The notes beneath the pieces were generated by a model, which saw only the letters and a list, made by a program, of their open reading frames with translations, did no database searches and was not told the DNA's origin. From NCBI GenBank assembly GCA_037127255.1, contig JBANSL010000013.1:77991688-78055687 (forward strand): a DNA stretch of 64,000 bases, read 5' to 3'. The translations under genes were made by a program, and so were the position numbers. This document shows, in pieces, positions 22,180-33,595 of this stretch (position 1 is the first letter of the stretch; every line of letters starts with the position of its first letter). The stretch is from Persicaria tinctoria (Eukaryota; Streptophyta; Magnoliopsida; Caryophyllales; Polygonaceae).

Positions 22180-25100
22180 ATGGCTCAATCAAATGGAATC
22201 TTCAATGGTGGAGAACTATGCCTCATTGACAGTGCCACTACTCACACTATTTTGAAAAACCCGAAATTAGCCTGCAAATGACAAAAACCAGTGTGAATAC
22301 TATCTCTGGAATGAGCAACCTCATAGAAGGCTCCGGAAGAGCATCTATCTTGTTACCTGAAGGAACAATGATACAAATCAAGAATGCTCTATATTCAAGC
22401 AAATCTCAGAGAAATTTGCTAAGTTTCAAAGACATACGAGAAAATGGTTATCATATTGAAACTAGCAACGAACATGGCATCGAATACATGTGTTTTTCGT
22501 CTCATGAGACTGGCCAGAAGCAAGTCCTAGAAAAGATGAGAATGCATACATCTGGTTTATATGGCACAATAATTTGCCCCATTGAATCATATAATGTTTC
22601 TAACCAGAAGTTAGCTAACATCACCAAATTTTCTTTGTGGCACGATAGACTCGGTCACCCAGGTGAAACAATGATGCGCAGGATCATTGAAAATTCACAC
22701 GGACACCCACTTAAGGACCTGAAGATCCTATGAAAGGGTGACTTGACATGCATGGCTTGTTCACTTGGCAAATTCATAACAAGACCGTCAATAACAAAGG
22801 TGAACGCAGAATCTCCAATGTTCCTTGACCGAATTCAAGGTGACATATGCGGACCTATTACACCGCCTTGTGGACCATTTAGATATTTCATGGTGTTGAT
22901 TGACGCATCAACAAGATGGTCCCATGTAAGCTTGCTATCAACACGGAATGTTGCATTTGCAAGACTCTTAGCCCAAATTATCAAATTAAGGGCCCACTTT
23001 CCTGATTACTCTATTAAAAGAATCAAGTTAGATAATGCGGGAGAATTCACTTCAAAGTCATTTTATGACTACTGCCAATCGATTGGCATTGTGGTTGAGC
23101 ATCCGGTAGCTCACCAACATACACAAAACGGCCTGGCAGAGTCGTTAATTAAGCGGTTGCAAATGATAGCAAGGCCAATGCTAATGAGGTCCAAGTTACC
23201 TCCCTCGGCTTGGGGATATGCAATTTTGCACGCCGAGGCTTTAATTCGCCTAAGACCAACTGCTTATAACCAATTTTCCCCATTGCAACTTATCTCCGGA
23301 AGAGAGCCAAATCTTTCCTACTTGAAGATTTTTGGATGCGCGGTGTATGTCCCTATCTCTCCCCCACAACGAACAAAAATGGGACCACAAAGAAGATTGG
23401 GAATATATGTGGGGTTTGAGTCCCCATCGATCATTAAGCAACTAGAGCCTATAACAGGTGATTCATTTGTAGCTCGGTATTTAGATTGTCATTTTGATGA
23501 ATCAAATTTTCCAATTCTAGGGGGAGAAGGAAAAGAGATAATTAAAAGGGAGATTGCATGGAACACACCATCATTATCTCATTTGGATCCGAGAACAAAT
23601 GAAAGCGAACTTGAAGTTCGACGGATCATACATTTGCAAAACATAGCAAATAGATTACCAGATGCACTCACAGATGCCAAGAGAGTGACCAAGTCACATA
23701 TACCAGCTGAAAATGCACCAGCTCGTTTGGAGATTACTGCAGTAACTCCTAACCAACAAATAGCTAGTGACTCTCAGGTACGCCGGAAGCGTGGGAGACC
23801 ACTAGGCTCTAAAGATGCTATTCCCCGGAAGAGGAAAGAATCAATCCCAAATCAAGCAGGAATTGAGATTTTGACTAATAACATCCATGAAGATAAAACT
23901 CCTGAAGAGAACTTATCTAAGGACTTTAAAGATAATGACAATCACATTGAGGATAATGTTGAAATGTCTATCAATTATGCAAACACTGGGTTAGTGTGGC
24001 ATCGAAATGATGTGGTCCTAAATGATATATTTGCATACATGGTTGCATTAGAAGTCATGGATGAGGATGATAATGATCCCCAAACAATGGAAGAATGTCA
24101 ACATCGAAATGATTGGGAGAGCTGGAAAGAAGCAATCCAGGCAGAGCTAGACTCTCTAAACAAACGTGGTGTATTTGGACCAGTAGCTCCAACACCCGAA
24201 GGTGTAAAACCAGTCGGCTATAAGTGGGTGTTCGTACGAAAGAGAAATGAGAAAAATGAAGTCGTAAGATACAAAGCCAGACTAGTTGCACAAGGTTTTA
24301 CACAAAAGCCTGGAATTGACTATATGGAGACGTATTCACCTGTAGTGGATGCGACAATACTTAGATTCCTTGTGGTTGTAACAGTCGTTGAACGACTTAA
24401 AATGCAACTAATGGACGTGGTAACTGCATACCTCTATGGATCTCTAGATACCAACATACACATGAGAATCCCTGAAGGATTCCAAATACCTGAAGTATTC
24501 AAATCGGAACCCCGTCATATGTACTCCATTCAACTAAAGAGATCCCTTTATGGATTAAAAAAATCGGGGCGTATGTGGTATAACCGTCTTAGTGAATATC
24601 TACTGAGACAAGATTTTATAAACAATGAAATAAGCCCATGTGTGTTTATAAAGAAGACAAAGTCGGGTTATGTGATCATCGCTGTTTATGTTGATGACTT
24701 GAATATCATCGGGACTCCAGAAGAGATCCAACAAACAGCTGATTATCTTAAAAAGGAGTTTGAGATGAAAGATCTTGGAACAACCAAGTATTGTCTCGGC
24801 CTGCAGTTCGAACATAAAGAGAACGGAATCTTCATCCATCAATCAAACTACATTGAAAAGGTCCTAAAGCGATTTAGTATGGACAAGGCATATCCAATTA
24901 CTACACCAATGGTTGTTAGATCGCTTGATGTGAAAAAGGACCCTTTTCGTCCTCGAGCTAATAATGAAGAGATATTAGGTCCTGAAGTACCATATCTTAG
25001 TGTAATTGGTGCACTTATGTATCTCGCTAACAATACCCGACCAGACATAGCTTTTGCAGTTAACTTGTTAGCAAGGTATAGCTCAACACCGACAAAACGT

Positions 25101-25697
25101 CATTGGAATGGTGTCAAACACGTTCTACGTTATCTACGTGGAACAAGTGACATGGGACTATATTTCAAAAGATCCGAGGGAGTACACAATGCAGAATTGG
25201 TTGGTTATTCTGATGCAGGTTACCTGTCCGATCCACATAAAGCCAAGTCACAAACAGGGTATGTGTTCATGTATGGTGGAACGGCTATTTCATGGCGTTC
25301 AACAAAGCAGACTCTGGTTGCTACATCATCAAACCATGCAGAGCTTATCGCATTATATGAAACCGGAAGAGAATGTGTATGGCTCAGATCATTCATACAC
25401 CATGTCCAAGCATCATGTGGATTGGAATCAAGTGTACAAAAACCAACGGTGATATACGAAGATAATGCAGCTTGCATCGCCCAGATCAAGGAAGGATATA
25501 TCAAAGGCGACAAGACCAATCACATTTCCCCCAAGTTTTTCTCCACCCACGAGCTCCAAGCAAAAGGCAAGATCGACGTACAACAAGTTCGATCGAGCGA
25601 GAACTTAGCAGACGTATTTACCAAGGCCTTACCTACTACATCATTTACACAGCTTATACACAATATTGGTATGCGGCGCTTGAAGGATGTAAGCTAA
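22180..25697 (+). pseudogene. Copia Pol: protease, integrase, RT, RNase H
   Basis: It begins MAQSNGIFNGGELCLIDSAT (protease motif DSATTHTIL). A frameshift at about 22265-22280 moves the frame to 22278. GAG-pre-integrase LWHDRLGHPGE is followed by an in-frame TGA at 22731-22733, then integrase zinc and DDE core (GDICGP, KLDNAGEFTSK, HTQNGLAESLI). The reverse transcriptase follows (YKARLVAQGFTQKPGIDY; YVDD at 24687-24698). RNase H (SDAGYLSDPHKAKSQTGYVF, SNHAELIAL) ends with ENLADVFTKALP. From 22743 the frame is open for 984 residues. Two lesions make it non-functional as it stands. Confidence 0.94.
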
Positions 25698-25819
25698 GTT
25701 GAGGGGGAGAATAACGACTGCACTCTTTTTCCCTTAATCTTGGTTTTTGGTCCCACTGGGTTTTTCCAAGATAAGGTTTTTAATGAGGCAGTTTGTAAGG
25801 ATGTTTATCCAAGGGGGAG

Positions 25820-25974
25820 TGTTATGAGATTATCTTTTATTATTATATTAGGTATGGATAAACACTAGGAATCCCTAGTTCCCTATGTAAACTCCTATAT
25901 AAAGGGTCCTACAGACCCCCAATAACACATCAATTCATTCTCTACTTCTCCTCTCTACTCTCTCTATTATCACA
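25820..25974 (+). repeat. Copia 3' LTR
   Basis: A 155-bp repeat that differs from the 5' LTR at four positions. It is preceded by a polypurine tract at 25809-25819. A second purine-rich run (TTGAGGGGGAGA, near 25700) follows the pol stop. Confidence 0.95.
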
Positions 25975-26359
25975 TCAAGGTATTTTCATAACTATATATA
26001 TGTGCAAATGTGCAATGGTATCAACAACCATAAAATACAAAAGGTTATACTCCGTAATTTATATTTCTGTACATTCAACACAAGGGAAAATCCACAACCT
26101 CCTTCCACCCTTGATTGTATTTCTTTGCCAAATTCACTCAGAAATTCAGTTTAGCAAATTTACAAGTTAGGCAGTGTATCTTCAATTACCCCTTTTGCCT
26201 TGAAAAAAAAAACTGAGAAAGAAACCAAACCTTTTGTTTGGGAATCACAGGCAATTACTTAAATCCTTAAGTGATACATGCAACAAGAAATGAAAATTAA
26301 ATATATGTTGGCTTTGGAGAAATGTATTCTACTATATCACATAGAAGCTACTCACCAAT

Positions 26360-29300
26360 TTAGTATCGTCGGATTTGTAACTGGCCAAGGGCTTGCTGGT
26401 GTCGAAGGCAATCGGGGAGCTTCTCTGGAGATGGAAGCCATTGAACAATTACTTGACTGAGATTGGGGAGGGAATCCCAATCCACACACCTTTTCTCTTG
26501 TTGTATTCCCCACAACTCCAGCTCTTTTGGACATAGCCACATTTTGAATTCCCGGAGGGCATTGAGACGTGCAATGCGCAAACTCTTTAGTTGTTGGCAA
26601 CATGTAATCTCAAGAGACTCAAGAGATGGAAGTGCTTCAACCTCAACAGTTGTAAGCCCATGGCAGTTGATGATTTGTATAGATTTGAGAAGCGGCGATA
26701 CTAGTAGACTCAGACTCTCCAAGCTACGACATTCATCAATGCGACAGATTTTGAGAGATGAAAGTGCTTCAGCCGGAAAACTCACTAGCCATTGGCAATC
26801 AGCAATACACAACTCTTCTAGAGATGATGGAATAGTACTAGTGGTGGACACCCATTGTTGCAGCAACCTATAGTCCACTTTCTTGATCTTTAGACTCCGA
26901 ACACATGGACATAGCGGGAAGGACAACATCTCTTCACACTCTTTAATACTTAGTTCAGAAAGAAGAGGGAAGGAGAGACGCAGATCAAGAGATGCACTTC
27001 TGGCTGTTGATGATGTTATGACCTCTATTTTCTTCCTCGACCATCCCTTCAGTTTCGGCAATGTCTCCATTACAAGCTCTTCCAAAAGAGGGAAAAACAA
27101 GGAATTATAACCCGCCTCTTCCTCTTCAATGTATTCTAACTCTTCCAATTCCTCAAGCCATAAAAACTTGAGATTAGGAAGGAACCTCAAGGGTGGGAGA
27201 TATTTTACTTTGGGACATTGGCTCATAGTAAAAATTGTAAGGTTAGGTATGAAGGAAAGGTGATTGGACCAATGTGGTATTCTCCTGCCCGGGTAATCAT
27301 ATATCCTTAGCAATTCTAAGGATACAGGAAGCTTCCAACATTCATCTCCATCCCAACTATCTATCTCCTCATCAAAACTGATGATCAAATCTCCTCTCAG
27401 CTGCAATCCAGCCAGTTCACCAAGCCCACTTCTTTGAACCCTCTCAATAGCTTTCCCTACCTTAAAATCACTCAACTTCTGTAAACAAGTCAGTTCTCCC
27501 ATCCCTGGTGGCATATGCGTCAACCCCAAACACATGTATGTATTCAAATGCCTCAGATTGATCAATTTTCTGAAACTATCAGGTAACACCTTCAGTTTGA
27601 TACACCAACTGATGTCTAGTGTAAGCAAATTCAAAAGTTTCGTCAAGGAATCAGGAAGACTTTCGAACGGGTTATTGGACAGGTTAAGATATCTTAAGTG
27701 TTTTAACTCGCCAATACAGCTCGAAACAATATGAATTCTCAACCATGACAAACTCAATGCACGCAAACTCTTTCTGTATGCAAATTGTCGATCTACATCC
27801 TCAACCTGTCGGGGTAAAAATAATAATGAACGTAGTCGGTTGGTATTTAAAATATGTGAAGTATCTACATCAGGACCAATACTGACATGTCGTGCCCTCT
27901 TGTTCAACTGAGCGGTTGACTTGGTTAGCGCGATAATTTCCTCTCCTGCTACACATTGCGCTAGATCATGAATTAAATCATGCATTTTGTATACTTTTCC
28001 AAATATCTCATCACAGTCTTTCTCCTTTTCAAAAAAAGATCTCCTGTGCAAGTCCCTAAAGTATGAGTAACCCGCTTGCTCAACTGTTTGCATTTCATGA
28101 ATGGGTTTAATGTATCCCTGTGCAATCCAAAGATATATTAAGTCATCCATGACAAAAAAATGATCTTTTGGAAACAAGGAACAATAAGCAAAGCAAGGCT
28201 TCAAGTTGACTGGTAGGTGGTCATAACTCAATTTTAGTGTCTGCATAACTGAATCACCACTCTGCTCTACTTTTGACAGCTCAATATCTATAAACCACTT
28301 CCACTCTTCGATGGTATCTTTTGTGTAAAGAAGGCTGCCTACACTCCTTATGGCTAGAGGAACATTTGCACACTTCTTCACAATCTCTCTTCCGAGTTGA
28401 ACCCACATTGGGTCTTTCTCTTGTTCTGCAGTAAAGGCTACTGTTTTGAAAAGATCCCAAGACTCATTCTCTGATAACCCCTCTAACTTATGAGCTTCTA
28501 ATGCACCCACAACCCTTGCAACCGATTGGGATCTTGTAGTGACAATTATCTTACTCCCCTTCGCACCACCATTTAACAAACTCATTCGCTTTATCCACCT
28601 ATCATGATCATCATCCCACACATCATCTAGCACGAGCAAAAATTTCACACCCTTGACCGACTCACTAATTTTGGACTGTAGCTGGCTGAGAGTAAAATCA
28701 CCATACTTTTTGTCACATATAGATTGAAAGACTTTCCCAATGACTTCTTTATCATCAGATGTATCAGAAATACATGAAAACCATCTGTTTTCAAAATTCT
28801 TCTTAACCTCATCATCATTGTAAACTAGCTGGGCGAGTGTCGTTTTTCCCATACCCCCTATCCCAACTATTGCAATAACCGAAACATCTTGATTTGACTT
28901 ATCATCCAAGAGGAATTCAAATATGACTCTCTTGTCTTCATCTCTACCAACGACATCCTTGGAGTCTACAAAAGACCCTGGATCTCGTCCTTGCCTTGCA
29001 CCGCTTATCGGTTCCTCAGATCGACCAGTCACAAAATTAAACTCAACCATATCAGTAGAGATCTGAAGTAACCTCTTCCTGATATCCTTAACTCTATTTG
29101 CGATAGAGTTTCTAGAGACGATCGGGTTTAACTTAGAGCAAGAAGCTCGTACCTTTTTAAAGAGCTTGTCTTCCTTGATTATCTGCTGCTTAAGCATCTC
29201 ATCGGTGGCAACCTCATCGAAGAGATCATCAGCATCGTACAGCACGTCCTTGAGCCTCTCCACCCAATCCTTGACAGCAGCAGAGGTTTGTTGCTTCTTC

Positions 29301-29455
29301 TCAGCATCAAGAAGCACGGCTTTGATCGTCTGGATGCTCTTCTGAAGCTTACGGAGCTCATCCTTTGCCTCCCAGATGGAACAGCCCTTTTCATAGGCCT
29401 TCTCAAAGGCAGGGGTTGCAATGGTGGAGAGGAGCTTGGAAGCAAGGCTGAACAT
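26360..29455 (-). CDS. CC-NB-ARC-LRR disease resistance protein (NLR2)
   Basis: A 1,031-residue paralogue of NLR1 in inverted orientation, with the same domain order. It has a coiled coil (1-150), P-loop GIGGMGKTT (about 198-206), kinase-2 LLVLDDVW, KIIVTTRSQ, NVPLAI in place of GLPL, CFAYCSLFPKD, KMHDLIHDL and C-terminal LRRs. Identity to NLR1 is high throughout. Differences cluster in the LRR, for example LELLRIYDYPGR in place of LDSLIILQYPGR, which is the usual recognition surface. The start MFSLASK lacks the extra leucine codon of NLR1. It stops with QIRRY and TAA at 26360-26362, ahead of a conserved GTGAGT donor; the matching acceptor has changed from TTGCAG to TTGCAT, so the NLR1-type tail is lost. 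A Copia element lies 0.39 kb downstream. Confidence 0.95.
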   Translation of the reverse strand: MFSLASKLLSTIATPAFEKAYEKGCSIWEAKDELRKLQKSIQTIKAVLLDAEKKQQTSAAVKDWVERLKDVLYDADDLFDEVATDEMLKQQIIKEDKLFKKVRASCSKLNPIVSRNSIANRVKDIRKRLLQISTDMVEFNFVTGRSEEPISGARQGRDPGSFVDSKDVVGRDEDKRVIFEFLLDDKSNQDVSVIAIVGIGGMGKTTLAQLVYNDDEVKKNFENRWFSCISDTSDDKEVIGKVFQSICDKKYGDFTLSQLQSKISESVKGVKFLLVLDDVWDDDHDRWIKRMSLLNGGAKGSKIIVTTRSQSVARVVGALEAHKLEGLSENESWDLFKTVAFTAEQEKDPMWVQLGREIVKKCANVPLAIRSVGSLLYTKDTIEEWKWFIDIELSKVEQSGDSVMQTLKLSYDHLPVNLKPCFAYCSLFPKDHFFVMDDLIYLWIAQGYIKPIHEMQTVEQAGYSYFRDLHRRSFFEKEKDCDEIFGKVYKMHDLIHDLAQCVAGEEIIALTKSTAQLNKRARHVSIGPDVDTSHILNTNRLRSLLFLPRQVEDVDRQFAYRKSLRALSLSWLRIHIVSSCIGELKHLRYLNLSNNPFESLPDSLTKLLNLLTLDISWCIKLKVLPDSFRKLINLRHLNTYMCLGLTHMPPGMGELTCLQKLSDFKVGKAIERVQRSGLGELAGLQLRGDLIISFDEEIDSWDGDECWKLPVSLELLRIYDYPGRRIPHWSNHLSFIPNLTIFTMSQCPKVKYLPPLRFLPNLKFLWLEELEELEYIEEEEAGYNSLFFPLLEELVMETLPKLKGWSRKKIEVITSSTARSASLDLRLSFPLLSELSIKECEEMLSFPLCPCVRSLKIKKVDYRLLQQWVSTTSTIPSSLEELCIADCQWLVSFPAEALSSLKICRIDECRSLESLSLLVSPLLKSIQIINCHGLTTVEVEALPSLESLEITCCQQLKSLRIARLNALREFKMWLCPKELELWGIQQEKRCVDWDSLPNLSQVIVQWLPSPEKLPDCLRHQQALGQLQIRRY

Positions 29456-30135
29456 TCTATGGCTGGAGTCGGAGATGGATCAGATCTGAATGGGTGGTTG
29501 GTAATGAAATTTGAGAGCATATTGGAACTTATCATGACTTTATTGTACGACAAAATGGAATCCAAAGCATTGAGGCAAACGACAACTATGCCGATCAATT
29601 CCACTTTATTACTATATTATTAGTAACTTTTTTTTCTCAATTTTTCTAAGGTGAAATCGGTATATAGCATGAAATTTTTGATTAATTGAATATATATTCA
29701 TTAAAATATTAAAATTGGTTATATACTCATCAAATTATTTATATTTTGCTTAAATGTTCATAATCTATTTAATTTATACTATTGATGTAAAAATTATTAA
29801 AATTTAAATATCAAACTTAGTTAACATTCAAATAAGGTGTAGAGGTGGAATTAGTATATTACCAATTCATTTTTCTGTTTACCATGTACGAAGCAATTTG
29901 AATTTGTAATCATAAAACTCCTACCAATTAAATTGGTTGGTACGTGTTGGTAATGACAATTTACCAACTTTCGATTGTTCAGAAAAAAAACATGCAAATG
30001 CAATACAACTTAATTTAAACATATAAATTATTCCAACGCTTAGTTTTCATCCAAATCGACTATATTTGAGGACGAAAGCAACATAAAACTTTAAAGTTAT
30101 TACAAAGTATTTAAACACTAAAGCAAAAGCAACAT
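29456..30135. other. NLR2 promoter side and AT-rich spacer
   Basis: Positions 29460-29830 align in inverted order with 3405-3741 upstream of NLR1. This copy lacks a block of roughly 100 bp (NLR1 about 3590-3690) and carries extra AT-rich sequence near 29620-29720. The remainder to 30135 is AT-rich with no gene. Confidence 0.6.
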
Positions 30136-30311
30136 AGTAGTAGGAAGCCAGGGGTAAGCACCCTCCTCTCTCCCAAACCTTAGCTTCCTCAAACCTCTAT
30201 AAGAACAACTGGTTGAGCCTTTGTTCAACCCACATCCTTTTCTCTTCTCACTCAATTTTCTACAACTTTTCTCATCTGCTAATCTTCAATTTTTTTGCTT
30301 GTGTTACAACC

Positions 30312-31886
30312 ATGGCCTCATCCTCAAAGGATAAAGGAAAAAAACCAATGGGGAACGACTCCTTCGTTCCCCACCCAAACACATCCCGAAAGGGCATAAA
30401 TCAGGTTCAGGAGGATACTCCCATTCCATCGATGGAGAAAACTAAGGAGAAGCCGAAAAAGGAGAAAAAAGCCAAGATGCCAAAGGTGGATATGGAAAAA
30501 CTGAAGGTGATTCAGCACAACATCCAGGAGAACATATCTGCTCTCGCCTCCTCCTCTCTCTTCGCTACTATCATTGGCGAGTTTGTGGAGGCTAAGGAGG
30601 TCCGAAAGAGAATCAGGCTCGAGTGGAAGTTCCTGACCGGCGGATTTCAGCTTGTCCCGGTGGCCAACAAGTGGTTTGAGCTCAAGTTCGATCTCCCTGT
30701 GGATTGAGATGCGGTGTGGGAGAATCGCCCCTTCCATGTGGCTAGCCAGCTCCTCCTTGTCCGCCCCTGGAGTATCTCCTTTGACCCTTGGAATGAGTCT
30801 GTCACTAGACTCGATCTTTGGGTCAGGATCTCGGGATTACCTATCAAATATATCAGTGACTCTGTTCTCACTTCTCTCATTGAGGAAAACCATATTGGCA
30901 AGGTGCTGCGAGTGGCTGCATTCAGCTCCAAAGGGGCCAGGCTTCGATACCCGAGAGTGTGCATCTCGACTGACCTCGCTCTGATCAAGGCGAGGAAGAT
31001 CACACTGCTCAATGAAAATGGAGTCCTCGAATGCTATCCAGTGTGGTTCGAGGACTTCCCCGAAGGTTGTGGTAGTTGTGGCCTGCTAGACCACCTCTTT
31101 GAGGACTGCCCCGTCCGGAAATTGTGTAATGCTTTTGCTGATGGCTTGCTGGGCAAGGGGCCGGCTGCAGAGAATACCCAGGCGGATGGACCTCTCCCCA
31201 CGGATGGTGGGGAGTGGGTTCAAGTGGCCTCCCGGAAGCCTACTGTCAATGTTCCTCCCTCCTTTGGTCACTCCAAAGGCGAAATCTGGAAATGCTTTGG
31301 AAAGAATGTGGTAACCTCTTCTGATTCCTCTTCCTCCAACTCTTCTTCCATGTCTGCTGATATTTCATCTACCCAACCTGTCATTCCTGATGTGGAAAAA
31401 GAGGTGGAGTCTATCCCCACCGTGCCTGAGGCTGTGCCGGCCCCCGTCTCTGCTGCTATCACAGCACACCCAAATGATGTTATGCCCCTTCCTGAGGAGA
31501 CTGCCTTCTTCGACCCCGAGCCTTACCAAACTGATGATGATGCAATGATGGATTTCGAGGTGGACTCCGAGCTTGAGGATGGCTTTGGTGGGATCCCCGC
31601 AGACATGACCCAAGCCGACTTTGATACTATGCTTGCGAACATCCCCGCCTCGGAAGAATATGATCTCCCACCACTCAGCAACCCAACTCGGAAGGCCGAT
31701 ACCTCTGCTCTCGTCTCAGCTGCTCCTTCTGCGTCCCCTAGGGTGATCCGGAGGTCTGAGCTCATGCTGGGGGAGGGATCATCTAAGACTGAATCGGGAA
31801 AGCGTAAGATTGGGGAAAAAGATGGCGAGTCTGCCTGCTCCGAACTGATGGGTGGAGGCGGCAAGCGAGGTAAGAATGATAAGTGA
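30312..31886 (+). pseudogene. LINE2 ORF1 (RNA-binding protein), one stop codon
   Basis: It starts at ATG 30312 in context ACAACCATGG (MASSSKDKGKKP). A lysine-rich N-terminus precedes a DUF4283-type domain (FATIIGEFVEAKEVRKRIRL, WFELKFDLPVD). A TGA at 30705-30707 interrupts, and the same frame continues DAVWENRPFHVASQ to 31886. A zinc-knuckle-like CGSCGLLDHLFEDC and a long acidic/serine tail follow. The single stop is a likely point mutation. Confidence 0.88.
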
Positions 31887-32994
31887 TCCATTATGTTGTA
31901 CTGCTACTTGCTCCTTAGGTAGTTGGGGGTCAAGTCCTGAGCAGTTGATGATAAAACTACCTGTGTTGAATTGTCATGGGCAGTGTACTCCTTTTTGGAC
32001 TGCCCCTTTTTATCATTACCTCCTTCGAGGTAGTTCTATCATGAACTCGTTTAGTAAGTGTCTGTGTTTATCTTCTTATGTTTATCTAGTTGCTGATCTA
32101 CTGAAGTGTTGTTTGAGGATTAGTATTGAACTTTTCTTAGCCTCTAACTGGCTGGGTTATCCTAAGTTTCTAGATTGGATCATGTATGATGTACCTTTCT
32201 GCTCCAAAAGTTTAGTAATGAATTATGGGGATAGCTGCTTTTGTGATTACATCTCTTGTCTAAGGAAAAATTGGGAGTGGAACAACTGCTTTAATTTTCA
32301 TACTATATTTTCAAGTAAATGTGGGGTGGAAGGGCTACCATCCCCGATTCCGTTTGTGATAATTAGGTATATGTTGCATCGGATGGTGAATTTGTCAGCT
32401 ATCTCACAACCTAACTTATTAAACTACAAGCAGGCAGAACCTCTCCTTGCCCCAAATCTTAGTATGAATGAATCACCATGGCTAAATATATCTTACAATC
32501 TAACTGGTCAAATGAATGTTAATTACCAAGCCCCTAAGGCACTAACCACCTCCCAGCTTTACTGGGCTCGGCTTTCCCACTCAGATGTAATTATTCATTT
32601 TGGGTGGTGGGATCCTCATATTTTTATGGATCCATCTCTTTGTCCTAGCCTTGCAAATAACACAAAATATCCCATTTTGATGGAATTCCTTACGAAGCTA
32701 GATAGAAACTTCCAAGAGGAGAAACATTTTGGGTATCAAAGAGTTGCTTCCTTCTTTCTGATATCAGGTAAAGCCTCTTGCTCTTGGTATGGGTCTAAGT
32801 ACCAATGTCTACAATTTACTAGTGCATATAAAAATAAAAGAAGGTATGTCTTGATCTGCACTACAAAAAATGCCTTAGACTTATTCCACTGCTCTTCCAT
32901 TTACTCTTGGAAAATCGGAAACTATCTCAGCATTATAAGTAAATCGGCTCTCTTATATTACTTGGGAGAAGAACGACTATCTGCCAATTGGTAG
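31852..32994 (+). other. Unassigned 380-codon open frame in the LINE2 spacer
   Basis: A long open frame overlaps the last 35 bases of ORF1 in another frame and fills most of the spacer before ORF2. Its product is rich in Ser, Leu, Cys and Tyr and has no recognisable domain. LINE1 has a corresponding shorter frame at 13937-14278 and shares the AACTGGCT-GG block. It may be chance in AT-moderate sequence or a lineage-specific feature. No function is assigned. Confidence 0.35.
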
Positions 32995-33595
32995 CTCGGT
33001 AGACTGGGCATCTCCGGTAACGACTCTCGTCTGCAGCCTAGTTGTTAGAACTCGCATCAATGGGCTTAGTTTGGTTTATAGATGTACTGTACAATACATC
33101 CATCTTAATATAACTCCTTCTTATTTCAGTCAACTAACTCACAAAAGCAAAAAATTCAACAAAATCAACGGCAAAAGTCCTAGGATGAACCCATTCCTTC
33201 AAAAGAAAATGAAAATCAATAAAAAAGTAATAAAATGCATTTACCTTGACGATAATAAAATTCTCCTCCATTTTATGATGGACAAAAATCATATTCACAC
33301 TGAACAAATTCCTGCGATGAAAGACTGCACCAAGGTGAACGTGAGCTGCTCCTCCAAAACCCAACTCCCCTTCAAAATTATCTCCGGTCGGAAACGTGAG
33401 CTACTCAACCAAAATCCATACATATGGGGGGACCATGGAAGAAAAATCATTATAGGAATAATCAAAGGTTTCTTAGTAAAATAGATGTCCCAAATAAAAC
33501 AATTATGGAAATACTCATAAACACAAAAAACTTTAAGGAAACCCCCAAAAAAAGAAATCCCCATTTGAAAAGAGAAATCACAACCAGGGCAATAG

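Noticed and set aside
26463..29623. Plus-strand frames across NLR2
   Set aside because: They are shadows of the minus-strand NLR coding sequence.
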